From assembly GCF_905220415.1 (NCBI RefSeq), contig NC_059555.1, forward strand, positions 9,230,001 to 9,294,000: a stretch of DNA of 64,000 nucleotides. Direction: 5' to 3'. Under the pieces are notes generated by a model that saw only the letters and a list, made by a program, of their open reading frames with translations, did no database searches and was not told the DNA's origin. This document shows positions 1 through 13,830 of this stretch, piece after piece; within the stretch, counting starts at the first letter, position 1, and every line of letters starts with the position of its first letter. Source of the stretch: Colias croceus. Its lineage: Eukaryota > Arthropoda > Insecta > Lepidoptera > Pieridae. Both the position numbers and the translations under genes were made by a program.

Positions 1-61
1 ATCCGTTACGAAAAAACTTTATTTACTCCTTGTGAAAGAATTTTCCAGTTTTTAATCACTA

Positions 62-250
62 CATAGTATAAAACAAAGTCGCTTTCTCTGTCCCTATGTC
101 CCTTTGTACTTATGCTTAAATCTTTAAAACTACGCGCTGGATTTTGATGCGGTTTTTTTTAATAGATAGAGTGATTCAAGAGGAAGGTTTTAATATATCA
201 TTTATTAGGTTTTAGACAAAGCGGGCGAAGCCGCGGGCGTTAAGCTATTA
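62..250 (+). mobile_element. Helitron-like short element, family L
   Basis: ACATAGTATAAAACAAAGTC at the left, GATTTTGATGCGG in the middle, and GCGGGCGAAGCCGCGGGCG with a decayed AGCTAT at the right. The 3' hairpin CGCGG-GCGAAG-CCGCG type is shared with families B and F. Confidence 0.5.
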
Positions 251-670
251 ACTCATACATCGGAATTCCAAAATCAACGTAAGGCGTAATTCCTTGCGAA
301 TTTATGAATTCAGACAAATGTTAAATTTATAACTAACAAATAGTTAACTATACAAGTACATATTATAAAATGTGACATATGTTACTCCCTATGGCTTGTA
401 CGTTTTGAGTTCGCCTTGACGCAAGGCCGGCCGGAAGGAATTACTAGTATAGCTTACATCCTATCCGTACTTGCTGTGAAATTGTTAATGACGATCTAAT
501 TTTGATTTGAGAGTTACGACTTAAGTTCAGGACATTTTAAACTACAAATCGGTTCAAAATCTGTTACTTTGTAGAAGAAAAAGTTTTGAGGAAAATTCAT
601 ATCTATTAAAATACCTATAAGTATGTAGTGTGTGAATTTTTTAATTTAATAACGAACTCGGAACTATACT

Positions 671-806
671 CATCATCATCATCATCATCACTGTCAGCCT
701 AAATTCGTCCATTGCTGGACATAGGACTCAGGAATGGCACGCCACTGAGCCCGGTCGTTTGCTCGTTGTCGCCAGTTTTGACCAACAACCCTGCGGATGT
801 TATATG
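671..806 (-). mobile_element. RTE-like 3' fragment with (CAT)n end
   Basis: (CAT)n at 671-690 is followed by the motif TCCATTGCTGGACATAGGAC, a signature of a very common lepidopteran repeat whose 3' end on the minus strand is (ATG)n. Confidence 0.55.
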
Positions 807-823
807 ACTATACTCATATAATA

Positions 824-905
824 TTTATTTATTTATTTATTTATACTTTATTGTACATATATACCAGACAGAGAAAAGATACAATAATTCAAAACAAAAG
901 AAACT
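824..905 (-). mobile_element. retroelement poly(A)-like tail
   Basis: On the minus strand it reads GTACAATAAAGTATAAATAA then repeated ATAA, a LINE-like 3' terminus. The upstream part is not recognisable. Confidence 0.45.
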
Positions 906-1150
906 AACACAAAGGCACAAAAAAACACATAATTATATGTAAACTAAAAATAAATAAAACATTATTTATCACAAAGATTTTAGATATTAATTCCTGTATA
1001 AATCATAAACTTATAATTTTCTTTATGTAAGTTGGCATTAGATAATTTAACGTAATTGAATTATAATAATTTATTCCATTGATATAACTCACTGGAGAAA
1101 TATGCATTGCGTTTCACATTTAAATGTGCTTCATGTTGTATTACATGTTA

Positions 1151-1331
1151 CTAGCTATGCCCTGCGGTTTTACACGCATTGCTCCGCTCTAATTGGTCTA
1201 AGCGTGATGATAGCCTTCTTCGATAAATTCGAATTCGAATGTATAACAGTGAAATAAGTTTTCTAATCGGACCCGTCGTTCCTAAGATTAGCGCGTTCAA
1301 GCAAACAACCAAAAACTCTTCAGCTTAGTCC
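1151..1331 (-). mobile_element. Helitron-like short element, family A, decayed
   Basis: It starts CTAGCTATGCCCTGCGG on this strand and keeps the family blocks GCTCCGCTC and GATTAGCGCGTTCAA. The 5' terminus is degraded. Confidence 0.55.
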
Positions 1332-1471
1332 TAGACCCAGATAAACAGACGGACAGACAATTTAGTGATTACTGTTCCATGTAGTAATTATTTAGTTAAT
1401 TGTTTCATCGATTTATTAATTTTTAAATCAATATGTTTCCTACGATAAATAATTATCAACATTATACCTAA

Positions 1472-1696
1472 CTATAGCTTTCCCCCTGCGGCTTCGCCCG
1501 CGTTTACAAAGAAAAACCCGCATAGTTCCCGTTCCCGTGGGATTTCCGGGATAAATCCTAGCCTATGTTGCTCAGTGAAGATGCAGCTTTCTAATGGTGA
1601 AAGAATTTTTGAAATTGGTCCAGTAGTTTATGCGTGAAAACCATACATACATACATAATTACAAATCGTTCCTCTATAATAATATTATTAGTATAG
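1472..1696 (-). mobile_element. Helitron-like short element, family B
   Basis: GCGGCTTCGCCCGCG near 1488 is the inverted terminal hairpin. TAATATTATTAGTATAGA, followed by T, is the inverse of the TC-starting 5' end. The CTAG end has mutated to CTATAG. Confidence 0.55.
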
Positions 1697-4600
1697 ATGT
1701 AGGATCTGAGCATTTGTTTATTGCTATAATGTCATAAAAATAATTAGAATACGTAAACATTTCCTGTATAATAAATTTAAATATTTAAGATTGCATGTGG
1801 TTGGCACGTGGATAATAATTATTGTATTTTTCTTTGATATTAATTTAAAACTAAGGTCTCATGTTATGTTAAAAAATGCTTTTATTATCCATCGTAAAAT
1901 TACAATGAAAAGAGACTGCAAGCCGAATTTTTGTTATTTTAAAATAATTAATTTTCAATAGAGCTTTGCTCAAACGTATGTAAAACATTTCAGTTTGAGT
2001 TTGAAAGCTTATCACCCAAAATGGCTTAACAGATTTAAATGAAATATGATACACGGATAGTTTATTACCTGGATTATTGTCACGACGCTTTAATCCCAGT
2101 AAGTACATAGCTCAAGCTGGGAGAGCTTTTATGTATTTAATAATAATTTATATAATTATGCTATTTTTAGTTTTTATTTTTATTTTTAATCAAAAACGTA
2201 TTTTCCTCCTTTAAATATATTAAAGAATGCAACAAAATGACTAACTTAATAAACTAAAATGAACCTACAACTATCAAGGTTGATACAGTACAATGTACGA
2301 GCAGAGAGCGCAATAAATCTGCGAAATCACATTAAAATATAATAACTTGTATTAATATGGCATCATCAATGCAATCGACAAGGTCGAGGTTACCGTTTTC
2401 CGAAAATTCCCTTTATAGAGCGAAATAATTTTTAAATATCAGGCAAGTGTAGTCATTCCGGCAATCGGGCATCGACCTTACATAAAGTATTTCCCTATAT
2501 AGTTTGGCGCCACGACTGCGTCGCGTAAGATATGCAGCGGGGTGCCACCGGGGACTGGACTTGCGCCAAAACTGTATTTCAGCTATGCGTTTGAATGTTT
2601 CGCTATTTCTGATGGTAATTAAATTAAGTGAGTGTTCATATTAAAACGAATGTGTGTGGCTCGAACGTTTTTGATTTTAGGCGCGTTCTACCGAATTACA
2701 TGCAAACGATTTAAACTATGCTCTTTGCTTTATGAAATGTTAATAGTATAAAATGGAAAATGACAATTTTGTTTCAATCCTCATTTTCGGGTCTTTCATT
2801 CTGAATTAATAATTTGAGAATTCTTTTAAATTATTTTTCTAAGTACGGTTACTTACATTTCCTTGTTCCTTAATTATGCTGAATGTTTGAATGCTGATGC
2901 GGATTATTATCTATGTAAAGCTAATGCTATAACTTGTGAGATAGAGAGATAAAATTTACGTAATATGTCATGTTTCGGTTCTAAACAACTATTAATGTGA
3001 CCATATTATTCAGATATAAATTAAAATTAATATACATATATACATAATATGTAGGTACTCCAATTTTAGGTTAGGTTAGAATTAAATAAACATATTATTT
3101 TTTTACTAAATAAGAATGGCGAAAACGGTCTAAAGTCGTAGAACGATAAAAAAATTCACAAGTTTCCTTGTTTAATATTTAAATACAAAATAATTGAAGA
3201 TAGTTGCAGATTTTTGCAACGTTATTTAGTTGCAGAGGTCTGTATAGGCATAGCATTATTTATAAACACAAATAAAAAAAACAACATCAGGAATGTACAA
3301 CATGAGGACAGGTGCAAAATATACATTTTAGCTGTTCGGAATTTGATAAAGGTTGACATTATACGCCAGTTAATTGATCTTTTTTATCTGCATTTAAATT
3401 TTAAGACCAATTTACAGACTAAAAATTTAACCGTTAATTAATTGAACATGACTTCTTTCAGAAATATTTTTAAGGTAAGTTTAACCTAAGTAATTTCTAC
3501 AAAAAAAGCTTCGTAGTCCGTAGGCATAGGTATAGTTATTTACAAGTATTTATATAATATGTTAATTGTGTCTGTTCTTTTATTCTTAAGCCACTAATTT
3601 TAGAACCTACGAACGTTAAACTTGTGAAACGATGGCAATTTTTAACAAGACAAGAGCGAAATACTTAGATGCAAGCAAAACTGGACGAAAAGCTAGTAAA
3701 CTAATATTAGAGTGGATATAATTAATCTACCTGAGTTCGTCACCTAACCAACTTCCGCAGTCTTCATAATTAGTCACAACCCGACTTGTCAACACTTCTG
3801 TAATACGATGCTGCTTTCGTAAGATGCAACAAATTAGACCGAAAATAACTATAATGGCTTGTAAATTGTATTTGAGCTGAGGATTTCTTAATTCAGTGAT
3901 ATTACATTTTTGTTTTTGTAAAGGAAGATATTTTTTGGACGTTGGCATATTTTTAAATACCTAGATGTTTTGGTAAATTCATTTTTTGTTCAGAGTAGTT
4001 TCAAACGTGGACAAAAAGTTTATATTTTAATTATTCTATAGCCTGTTTATTATTATCCGCGGACACGCATAAAAATACACAACCTAATACAGTGGAAAAT
4101 AGAACCTCAATTTTGAAGCTGTTAAAAATTGTGAGCCTGTTAAAAATTTTTTATTACAGAGCTGCTTAACTCAACAAACATAGTTGCGTTCTGGTAAATT
4201 TCATTAACTACCGATTACCTTAATCTCTCTATCAAGTCCTAGATATTCGGAAATTTAATACATTCAACGACCACTTGCGGTCAGCTGGCGCCAAGCATAA
4301 TTCAAACGCGCCTGGGTCAGCCATCTTTTAAAGGACAATGCTATTTCGAAGAACCCTAAAATATGTCAATGGAGATCTAGATTCTCAATAAGTTATAAAC
4401 TAAAAAAATAAGTACTTACAACTAGTTTTAATCCTAACAAAAATAAAAAAATCTGATTGAAATCGGTCGAACCGTATAGGAATTGGGAGTACATATTTGA
4501 AAAAATAACATTAGAAGATATTCTAATATCTAATATTTTGTAATTTCTAAATTTCATAAATTACAATTTTTTTGTACAATTTATTCCACTGCTTTACAGC

Positions 4601-5399
4601 GAGTTTTAAAGTCGGTGTTCAAATTCAAATAGGCGTAATGATTAACTCGTTAACTTACGTAAAAGTTTTAGAAAATTGATAAGAATCTCAATTCGTTACT
4701 GTATTCTGGGGAAAGGCAAAATCATTTAAACGTAATAAATAATAACAGCCAATTAATTTCATAATCAACCATTACGTATAACAGAAAGCTTGTGAAATAA
4801 TAAAACAGTGATAATACAAAAACATATATATTTTCCCACATTCACTGGTTTTCTAATTGAACAATGGCGACTTTTAATTGTTCAGTGAGAGCACTGTGAC
4901 AGCTTTATTAAAGGTTTTGTTAGCCGACATTAAAAAGATGTTCTGATGTTGTGAAAAAGGTTTATTAAAACAGCTTTTGTACTATGTTATCCGTTATTCC
5001 ATCTAATAATTCCTAATTAGCACTTGAAATGAAATGTATCAAATGAGAACTAAGAACTACCCGAAACTTTTGAAAAGGAACTTAATTCCAAAAGTGATTT
5101 CAGTCAGGCAATAGTTTGTATTGTGTGAAGAAATAATAGGTATATTTTTTTACCACACTCTCATTAGCTTCACCTAAAAATTGGTAAGTTTTTATGTAAC
5201 TGACTTCTTTATAGTCGATTTTCATCCAGTTCAAACGTAAACTTATTTGATATTTGTGACAATACATAATTTATTGACCTTACCCAATGAAGCTCGTGTT
5301 TTAGTTTTTTTAAACTACCTGCCTATATTTTTATATCATTAAATCAACAAAAATAAACACAACTCATTAAGCTATTTCAGTAACGTTGGTTAAAAATAC

Positions 5400-5837
5400 T
5401 CACTTCAAGACTTACTCAGAAAAATGTGTTCTCTCAAAGCCTTATAAAGGTCCAAAAAACCTCCCGATCGTCTGCGGCACTCGGCACCCGCTGCCACATT
5501 GTTTTGCAGATGTTCAGGTAGCTGCCCAAAACGAGAAAGGCAGAAGGCCAAGTCTAAACCATATTTGATCAAAAAACACCACTGAGATAAATCTCGAAAT
5601 TGCATTCTTCAAGGCCACCTGCTTGTTGACTGCGCGCACGCATCCCGACGCACGCGCCAGCTCATTCAAGCCAGTCTGCACAGCCAGTCTGCCACCAGCG
5701 CTCATAGCAAGCGTATGTGTCGTCGCAAATAAATAGCTCGAGTCGATAAAAAACCGCGATAATTCAAGTGCTGTGTACCTAACTTAAAAACGGATTTTAT
5801 TTGTGCCGTGGACCGGCGAGTTTCTTTAAATTCAAAG
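5400..5837 (+). promoter_or_regulatory. candidate promoter and non-coding first exon of pigs
   Basis: This block is GC- and CpG-richer than its surroundings and shows no repeat signature. A TATA-like TTATAAAGG lies at about 5441-5449. The segment from about 5640 to 5837 has a leader-like composition and ends in a good 5' splice site (TTCAAAG followed by GTAATT at 5838). Exon 2 begins with an acceptor at 16594 and 36 nt of 5' UTR, so at least one upstream non-coding exon must exist. This is the best candidate within 11 kb. The transcription start is not determined, and the pairing with exon 2 is inferred. Confidence 0.35.
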
Positions 5838-6756
5838 GTAATTATTATTTATGTTAAATTTCAACATTTATTTGTTTTAATATGATTCAATATCGAAAAG
5901 AGTCATTGTATTGAAGTATTGTGTCGCATAAGGATCGTTATCGCGTCCTGTACTTGTTCGGATAGTAATAAATTTTATCATTTACGTCACAGCTTAAAAT
6001 TATTGATTAAATTTTAATGTTTGATAATTTAGGACACTCGTTATCTATATGGGTACTATGATATTTGCTTAATCATACATAAATAACAATCATCGTTATT
6101 CTTAGATAATAACGTACCTACCTATGATCTAAGAAAATTTATGTGATATTTTTTATTGCTTTTAATCGACATAATAATAATTGTAAAAGCTAAATGTTTT
6201 ATAGCTGCTTACTTGAGCAATAATTGTCTATTAGACTAGTAGCATCTTTAGTGATAATAAGTTCAATTTAACTGTTCTTATCATTCATTCAAATTTTTGA
6301 AATTAAGATTTAAGATCATCAAAGACTCATTTTATCATGAAAATATTGGGTAAAAACTTGGCTAAATATAATTTTCAGTTTTTTTAGAGCGTTTTTATGC
6401 GGCGTAGGTACCTACCTAGGTACATTAAATTAGAATTAAAATCGCGATAACAAAATAAATTCGTATAGGTAGGTAGGTATTTTGTTGCAGTATTTTACAA
6501 AGTTTTCGGTACCTATTATTACTTAATCAAAGTTCATGTAGTATAAATATAGAAGTTTTATTACTCAGTATGCTAATATGGCAGATGATAATTGACCATA
6601 AATTTTAGGCAGCATATTAGATTCAGACATTTTTATAAGTTTATGTTTCGGTTCGAGTAAATAATAAACATTTTGATTTAGTAAATGCTAAACAGTATCT
6701 AGTAATGTTTATAATATTATAAAAAGTATAGGAAACACTGGCTACTGGTTTTCCTA

Positions 6757-6965
6757 TCTATATTATAACAGCTACTAATTTTATAAAACTGAAGAGTTTG
6801 TTGTTTGAACGCGCTAATCTCAGGAACTACGGATCCGATTTGAAAAATTATTTCGGTGTTATAGATAGCCCAATTATCGAGGAAGGCTATATACCTATCA
6901 GGAAAGATTTATATCATCACCAACAGGGGCGGAGGAATGCGGGTGAAACCGCGGGGCACAGCTAG
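6757..6965 (+). mobile_element. Helitron-like short element, family A
   Basis: It starts TCTATATTATAA after an A and ends GCACAGCTAG before a T, with GAATGCGGGTGAAACCGCGG forming the terminal hairpin. It has a small internal 5' insertion. Confidence 0.65.
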
Positions 6966-8384
6966 TTGATAATATACCTACCTACCCTTTAATTTGTCTA
7001 ATATTTTATTATGAAGAATAGGAATGATGTTTATATCCAAATTCAAAACGCTTTTATAATAATTTAATTACCTACCTACCTAGTTAGGGAGGTACTGTGT
7101 TTCGCCTAAATTATTGCTTTATAAATATACCTACCTACATCATTATGTATTAATTATTACACAAAATAGGAAATACCTTAATAGATAGGTACCTATCTTT
7201 TTCCTACAAATTCGACTAAAATAATCATCCTACTTACATCAAAAACGAAAAACCATATTGAAATGAAGGAAATTATTAAAAGCTAATGCGCTGTCAAACT
7301 CACCATCTTCCAACTGCTGGAACATTCTTTAATATTTTCACTTAAAATATAAATATAAATAAACGTTTCTGTGAAGCTGAACCGTCGGGGACCGCCATGT
7401 TGGTCCATGATTAAAATTAGACCGGATAAAATTGTCTTTGAAAGGAATTCGAATTTCAAATATATTTTTTAAACAGCCAGTAGGTAATAAAAATATAACC
7501 GCAAAGAGGTTATGATAATTATTTAAAAAGTCAATTGACAAAAGAGGTTTTGTTAAATGAGTTTTTATATCATAAAATAGTTTTTGTTGTTACTAAGACA
7601 TGAAAAAGACGTGAAATGTATTTACTTTCGAACTATTTATGACATTTAATTTGTTTTAATCGCAGGGTTATAAATGTAATCTTTTGTTTGATATTTTCCT
7701 ATCAATTTATCATCGTAAACTATACAATTGATATACAATCGTTGTGCGGAATAAATCGAATAATTGTTTGTGTGTAAATATAATTTCCTAGTGTGTTATA
7801 TTAAACCTTCAACTGTTTACTTTCTACGACTCCATCCTGTTATTTATCGAAATAATCAACGATCTATATTTAACTGGTTAGTTTAATCCCGCGGTTCCAC
7901 GTGTGGTACACCCTTATAACAAAAATATAATTTAGTGTATTCCACAAAATATTTTTATGACAGAGTAACAAACATCTATCCATATTTTCTTATAATATTT
8001 GTTTATAGTAAAGGAATAGGATATTTATGTTTATTTTGCGTTTTAATCTTTTTTTGAAAGTCCAACACATGATTGTGTCAAGTAGTTATCTACCTACTAT
8101 CAAATTCAAATAAAGTTCTTATCAGTTATCATGTTATCGAATATCAATTGAAAACAACGTTGTATATCAATTCCTATTATTTGTTTTGTATTCTTATGCA
8201 AAATATCTACTGAATATAAAATAACTCGTAATAATATGTGAATTATAGTACATGTATTTTTAATTTTAATAATTAAAAATGAATTGAAATTAATTATTAA
8301 GTCTATCAACTTTTTAAATTACAAGTATTTATATTATCTTATCCAAAATAAAATGTTATGAGTTTGAGTAGCTATACCCTTATA

Positions 8385-8580
8385 CTAGCTGTGCGGTGTG
8401 CCGCGCGGTTTCACCCGCATTGCTCCGCTCCTGTTGGTCTAAGCGTGATGATATTATAGCCTATATAGCCTTCCTCGATAAATGGGCTATCTAACACCGA
8501 AATAATTTTTCAAATCTGATCAGTAGTTCCTGAGATTAGCGCGCTCAAACAAACTCTTCAGCTTTATAATATTAGTATTG
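8385..8580 (-). mobile_element. Helitron-like short element, family A
   Basis: CTAGCTGTGCGGTGTGCCGC at the left. Blocks GCTCCGCTCCTGTTGGTCT, TTCCTCGATAAATGGGC and CTTTATAATATTAGTA are in family order. Confidence 0.65.
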
Positions 8581-8814
8581 ATTGAAATTCTTATACAGAC
8601 AAGTATTATGTACTGACTGACGATTGACTAAATCACATCTTAATGGCGGAAATTGATAAATATTTAATTACAGTATAAATTAATGATAATATTTCCTTAT
8701 TTACGTGTGACAAGAGCCAGCTGTATGTAATTACTTTTAAATGCATATGACCTTATGCATTGTAAGAACTAGACATACATACATCCATTTTATTGGACAT
8801 TTTTACATAATTAT

Positions 8815-8991
8815 GGGCCGATTTTTCAATCCTTGGTTAAAATTTATCCGTCCAATAAAGTATTCCACGAACATTTTAAAATGTCACCTGTAAACTGTAA
8901 TAATATACGGACAATTAGAATACATTTTGAAATGGTAGTTTAATACGTTATTCGATGAATAAGTTTTAACCAAGGATTGAAAAATCAGCCC
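8815..8991. mobile_element. MITE, 177 bp, about 30-bp TIRs
   Basis: GGGCCGATTTTTCAATCCTT (then GGTTAAAA) at the left is matched by the inverse at the right (TTTTAACCAAGGATTGAAAA then ATCAGCCC) with few mismatches. Flanks are TAT and TAA. There is no coding content. Confidence 0.75.
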
Positions 8992-10435
8992 TAAGTCATT
9001 GCATCGGTTTTTGTGTAACGATACATTTAAAATCATTGATTTTAAACGTTATTTGAATTAAAATAAAACTAAATTGTAAATTAAAATATTATTTTTTTAG
9101 TTCATTAGGTATGTTCCTTTTTAAACGATCTTTGGAAATAGTGTATCCTTTTGTTTAAAATAATCTTGTAAATAAGAATGAATTTATTAATTTTTTTTCT
9201 ATGTCCATGTTGAATTCAATTTATTGTTTAATTTGAAATAATTCTGTATTTGAGCAGTTTCTTGAAGCTCCACCAGGCACGTAAAATAATGTAATAAAAT
9301 TGCATCCAAATCGAATCAGCCGTTTCTGAGACACCCATTTCAAATAAAACTTTAAAGCAGGTAGGTATTCCTTTTCACACAATATATCGGTCGTGATGTT
9401 GCCGCTTGTTAAAATAGAAATATGCCAATGAAATGAGTGACAGGAAGAAATGGCGAAACCAAAATATAATGTTAGGGTTGCCAGTTCATTTTTATTTATT
9501 TTAAAATAATTTTCTTCAATTTTAAAGTGCATAATTGTGCATAATAAATTACGCGTTTAAAATGTCATACAGTTCAGAATCTGAATAACTAATCGAATCT
9601 ATTTAAATAATTCTGATAAAAATTAAAAGCATTGAGAAAAGTACTATTCTTAGTTTCATAATAATTTCATTCGTGTAAATCTGTAAATAAGTTTAGTCTT
9701 TTTTAAAGCATTTCGATTTACAATTCATACATAAGTCATAAATGGATTGAATATTCGTTGTTCAATAATCAATGTATTATCTCTTGGGTATTATTGTTAC
9801 ATATTTTCATATCCAATAACTATATTGAGATAACCTAATATCACAGTCTATGAAATTTTCTTTATACTGTGCTAATATTATGCACATAATCTAAAGAAAA
9901 TATTGAATGCAGTAGCGCAGCGTTGGCAGCCCTGTGCGTGCGACAGCGGTCTCTATAGTGATTGAACTGGCCTACTCACCGGTACGGTTCGCAAAACATT
10001 TTTGTATTTTCGAAACTAAGTTTCGAAAAATAACATCAAGTGTCAAAATTTTAACCTATTTGATCTACGAATTGTTCAATGAACAGTTCAAATAAATCTT
10101 TAGTGTGGAATAATATTATGAATTATGAAATAATGAAAATACATTTATTTTAATGACATGCCACACAGAAGACAAACGAAAAAGAAAATAGAAAAGATTC
10201 AGTTCGGATTTTATAAACTCACACGGCATGGTATCTGTGCAGCATTATGAAGTCAAAAAGATAATAATATAGCATTTGTTTAATGAACTAAAGTAGCTTC
10301 CCTATACGGTGCAAAACTCCTTCCGATTTATTGCCATAATATAATTGTTATTTTTTTATTGAAGCTAACATACCACAGCTATAAAATGACACGTTCTCAC
10401 CATTGCTCAATTCATCTAATAGTTACTAACTGCAC

Positions 10436-10560
10436 AAATAAAAAATAAATAAAAATAAAACTTTATTCGCCAACCGTACGCTTTGACGGAAGTCAACGTT
10501 ACGCAAGCGACGGATTCCGCGGCTTTGTTTCTGCAACTGTTGTTGCTTCCTCTGCACCTA
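10436..10560 (-). mobile_element. possible retroelement 3' tail
   Basis: Read on the minus strand, the segment ends with AATAAAG followed by an A/T-rich TTTTATTTATTTTTTATT run, like a LINE polyadenylation end. The body (10470-10560) is GC-richer than its surroundings. I recognise no coding remnant. Confidence 0.3.
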
Positions 10561-10619
10561 AAGAGTTCAACTGTTGCGGACACACAGAGCTAATTATAAT
10601 GCCTCGGCTATACAGAACC

Positions 10620-10790
10620 AAAGCCTTTAGAAATATAAAATTTAATATGGAAAATTGAAATTATTTTATAAGAGCAACTACCTACGGAGTTTCTTGCCCG
10701 CTCTTCACCGCTTTCCGAATCGGCGGTAATTAGTAATATGTTAGGACAATTCAAAAGTCTGAAAAAAAAACTCAATAATATTAGACTACT
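10620..10790 (+). mobile_element. LINE 3' UTR fragment of the same family as 27178-27600
   Basis: GGAGTTTCTTGCCCGCTCTT, CTTTCCGAATCGGCGGTAAT and ATTCAAAAGTCTGAAAAAAA correspond in order to the 3' UTR of the LINE at 27178-27600 read on its own strand. Confidence 0.6.
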
Positions 10791-10905
10791 ATACTAATAT
10801 TAATTATTAAGTTTGTGAGTATGGACGGATGTTTGTTACTCTTTCATGTGAAAACTACTGAACGGATTTTGATGATACTTGGCAGTGATGTCAATGACCT
10901 ATTAT
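10786..10905 (+). mobile_element. Helitron-like 5' fragment, related to family B
   Basis: ACTATACTAATATTAATTAT, then GTTTGTTACTCTTTCATG and AAACTACTGAACGGATTTTG. The 3' half is missing. Confidence 0.45.
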
Positions 10906-12823
10906 ACTAGTAGACGCGGCATACGCCAACATCATTGCACTAAAAAACAGCGTAATTAATACATACCTACTTACTAACGCATTATCACCAATACAGTTGT
11001 TCTCTCTTTCACTCTCACGCACGAGACATAATACATGTCTCACTCATGTACTTCGTAATAACAACTGCCGATTAAAATACAATAAGAACGTCCAGCCACG
11101 ACGCTGAATGGTGCGTGACTAAGTGAAACTCGGGCACTTACCTGAGTTTTTTCTTGCCAAAATAGAGAGCGGGTAACGTATCTAGCTCTTTTATATATCA
11201 TAGAGTGATGTTGCTTATATATACGAAAATTACACATAGGCTTAAGAAATATACTTATGTCATAATTTTCGACGTCCTATTTCTATAAAATACTTAAAAG
11301 TTTTCGTAAAAGATCGTTCGACAGAATTCTAGTTGATTGAATTAATAAGTATTACTACGGATAATATACATAATACTTTAGTAGTTATTGCAGTCTGAAT
11401 TAATATAATATACAATAACATGTCCATATAAAGCTCTTTAAAACCCTGAAAATCACATTATTCATTTGTTAAACTTAATAGAGTTCGTCACACTTCGAGT
11501 CTCAATACAAATTTCTTTAAACAATGAGGTAATATTTTAATACCACTGTTTCCGAGTAGCCCTTGCTAAACCCTATATTTGGCTTGCTATATGACGTCAC
11601 ACACGTATTCATTTACAAAAATAACAATGAATAAATATGTAAGTACTTTAAATATAAATAAGCGGGATTTATGAGGGTTTAAATAGTTTTGACATTGCTT
11701 GTGATAACTTCTCACGTCTTGTGTTCTTAAGAAGTTTATTTATTTTGAGTGACTTTGTTGATAAATCTTCTCCTATTGAGCATTAGTGGTTGTTTGAGAT
11801 GTGAGTAAATGTGTGTTATTAAATATTAAAAAATATATACTCAAGAATCAATCAATAACAGAATACATGACTTTAATAGTTTATTAATTTTATTTTATTT
11901 CATGAAAACGAATTAGAAACGTATTAGTTTAAAAATCTCTTGAGTCTTGGGCTAGGCATAGAAAACCTCGTCGTGTAACTTTATTTTGTAAAAATGTTAT
12001 GATTTAACATTTTTATAATCTTTTAACTAGTCTCATATCAAACATTTAAAATTTAAATATTACATTTTTAAACTTTAATTAAAATGTTTTACTCGTACAT
12101 ATCTATTTCTGACCTTGTCTTGTTAATCTGCATTCAAATTACCAAAATTAAAAGTTCATTTAATTTAGAAATTTATTCGGACTTGAACTATTGATCAACT
12201 GTATTTCGTAATTAATCCAAGACCATGTTTTTAAATACAATTTATCTTCTGCGAATTATTCTAAATCGTATGGAAGGTTGTGGCTAATTGATGTTTTAAA
12301 TCGCGGTTTAATTGATGTTTTTTCCTTAAAGTAATTGAGGGACAAAATAAAATAACGACAAAAAAATTGGCGGGAAGGTGATAGTCTGTGCACAATAATT
12401 TGCAATTAAAATAAATTGACTAATTGTTGCGTATAATACTTATGGTCGTATTTGTATTTTGTACGTATTCTCATGACTCATTTAGAAATTTTGTATTATA
12501 GGAAAATATTCGATTACAATGATTGTTATTTATAAAACAATTTATATTATTTTGGTGGCTTTATCCTTTTCAAGCGGAAGTTTGACATGACCGTCCGCCA
12601 TGTTGTGACGTCATAGCTGTCATTTCTAACGAGCTGGAGCTCAACAGCTTATGAATTAGGGTTTCCCGCCAAAAAAGTCCAAATTAACGCGGGAAAAGTG
12701 GCCATAATTATATTATGAAGGTGATTCACAAACGACTTTTCGATTGGAAAAGTAATTTAATGATTGATTTCTAAAATATCAATGACCATTTACAATTCCA
12801 TGATTAGAAATGCCTTTTTAAAA

Positions 12824-13071
12824 TCTTCTATATAAAATAAGTCGGGTTTTCCTTCTGACGCATATAACTCCAGAACGCACGAACCGATTTCCACGGATTT
12901 GCATTCGTTGGAAAGGTCTCGGGCTCCGTGAGGTTTGTAACTAGCAAAGAAAATACAGAAAACATTTCAAAAGAAAACCGGGAAAATCATTTTTCACATA
13001 CAGCGCTTTAGGTACATTTCGTTTGGTATTTAAACATAAGGTGGCGAAACGGAGTTCGCCCGGTTGGCTAG
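12824..13071 (+). mobile_element. Helitron-like element, family J
   Basis: It starts TCTTCTATATAAAATAAGTC after A. The body includes CTCCAGAACGCACGAACCGA and GGAAAGGTCTCGGGCTCCGT. It ends GAGTTCGCCCGGTTGGCTAG before T. Confidence 0.62.
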
Positions 13072-13735
13072 TATCACATAAAAATGTATCAAAGGTCCTC
13101 TTTTGTTATCATTTCATTTATAATTTAATCCCAGGAGTTCTAATAAACAATAGATATTCTTGTTGTGAAATATTATAATTCGTAATGCTTGATTTGAAGC
13201 GGTAATCAAGCGTGATCGTCATATAATCGACTTTCATTGATCCAATTTTTCTACCATGAAACATAATGAAGCCAATATTTCCTTGTATGTAATAGGTTTA
13301 GTGCGTGTTGGAGAACATTTACTGATTATCTACCGGTTATGTGATTAATTTCGATTATATACTAATTAGATGGAACATCACACGTAAATTGAAATATCAG
13401 ATTTTTTTGATTAGGGGAAGGAAAAAAGTACTCCTAGATACTAAGCCTAGACAGCAGTTTAGTTACTCGTACTCGTGTAATGGATAATCATCTTTATTAA
13501 AAAAATATACTTACCGTGCAAAATCGTGTACCTTCCTAAACTAGCATATAATATTTTAAACTACGTTAATTATTTGGTATTGCTGCCGGATTCGATTGAT
13601 GCAGATAAAATAAACGATTGTCTAAATGACATTTCACGCGTTTCGTCGGCCATTTTGTCTATTGTTGAGATTTTAAAACATTAGCTAATTAGTTAGTTAC
13701 AAACATTAGTTTTCATCTTAAATTAAACAGTAATA

Positions 13736-13830
13736 TCTATTATAAAGAGGAATTGTATTTTTGTATGTAACGAATAAAACTACTACAACGATTTCAAAAT
13801 TATTTTGCCATTTGAAACCTTATATCAAAA
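13736..13830 (+). mobile_element. Helitron-like 5' fragment
   Basis: TCTATTATAAAGAGGAATTG after A, then AAAACTACTACAACGATTTC, matching the generic 5' structure of these families. There is no 3' end. Confidence 0.4.

Larger units (their letters stand above)
1..5399. other. region upstream of pigs: no gene seen, repeat relics
   Basis: Apart from the Helitron-like, RTE-like and LINE-tail fragments listed within the first 1.7 kb, I see only AT-rich unique-looking DNA with short spurious reading frames. A small CpG-rich patch at about 2505-2600 is the only compositional exception. Confidence 0.6.

Noticed and set aside
9221..9532. 103-codon minus-strand frame
   Set aside because: No domain, no splice context and AT-rich codon use.
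11040..11237. Minus-strand frame with a donor-like CTCAG/GTAAGT site
   Set aside because: No acceptor, domain or partner exon visible; the stretch looks like a degraded repeat.
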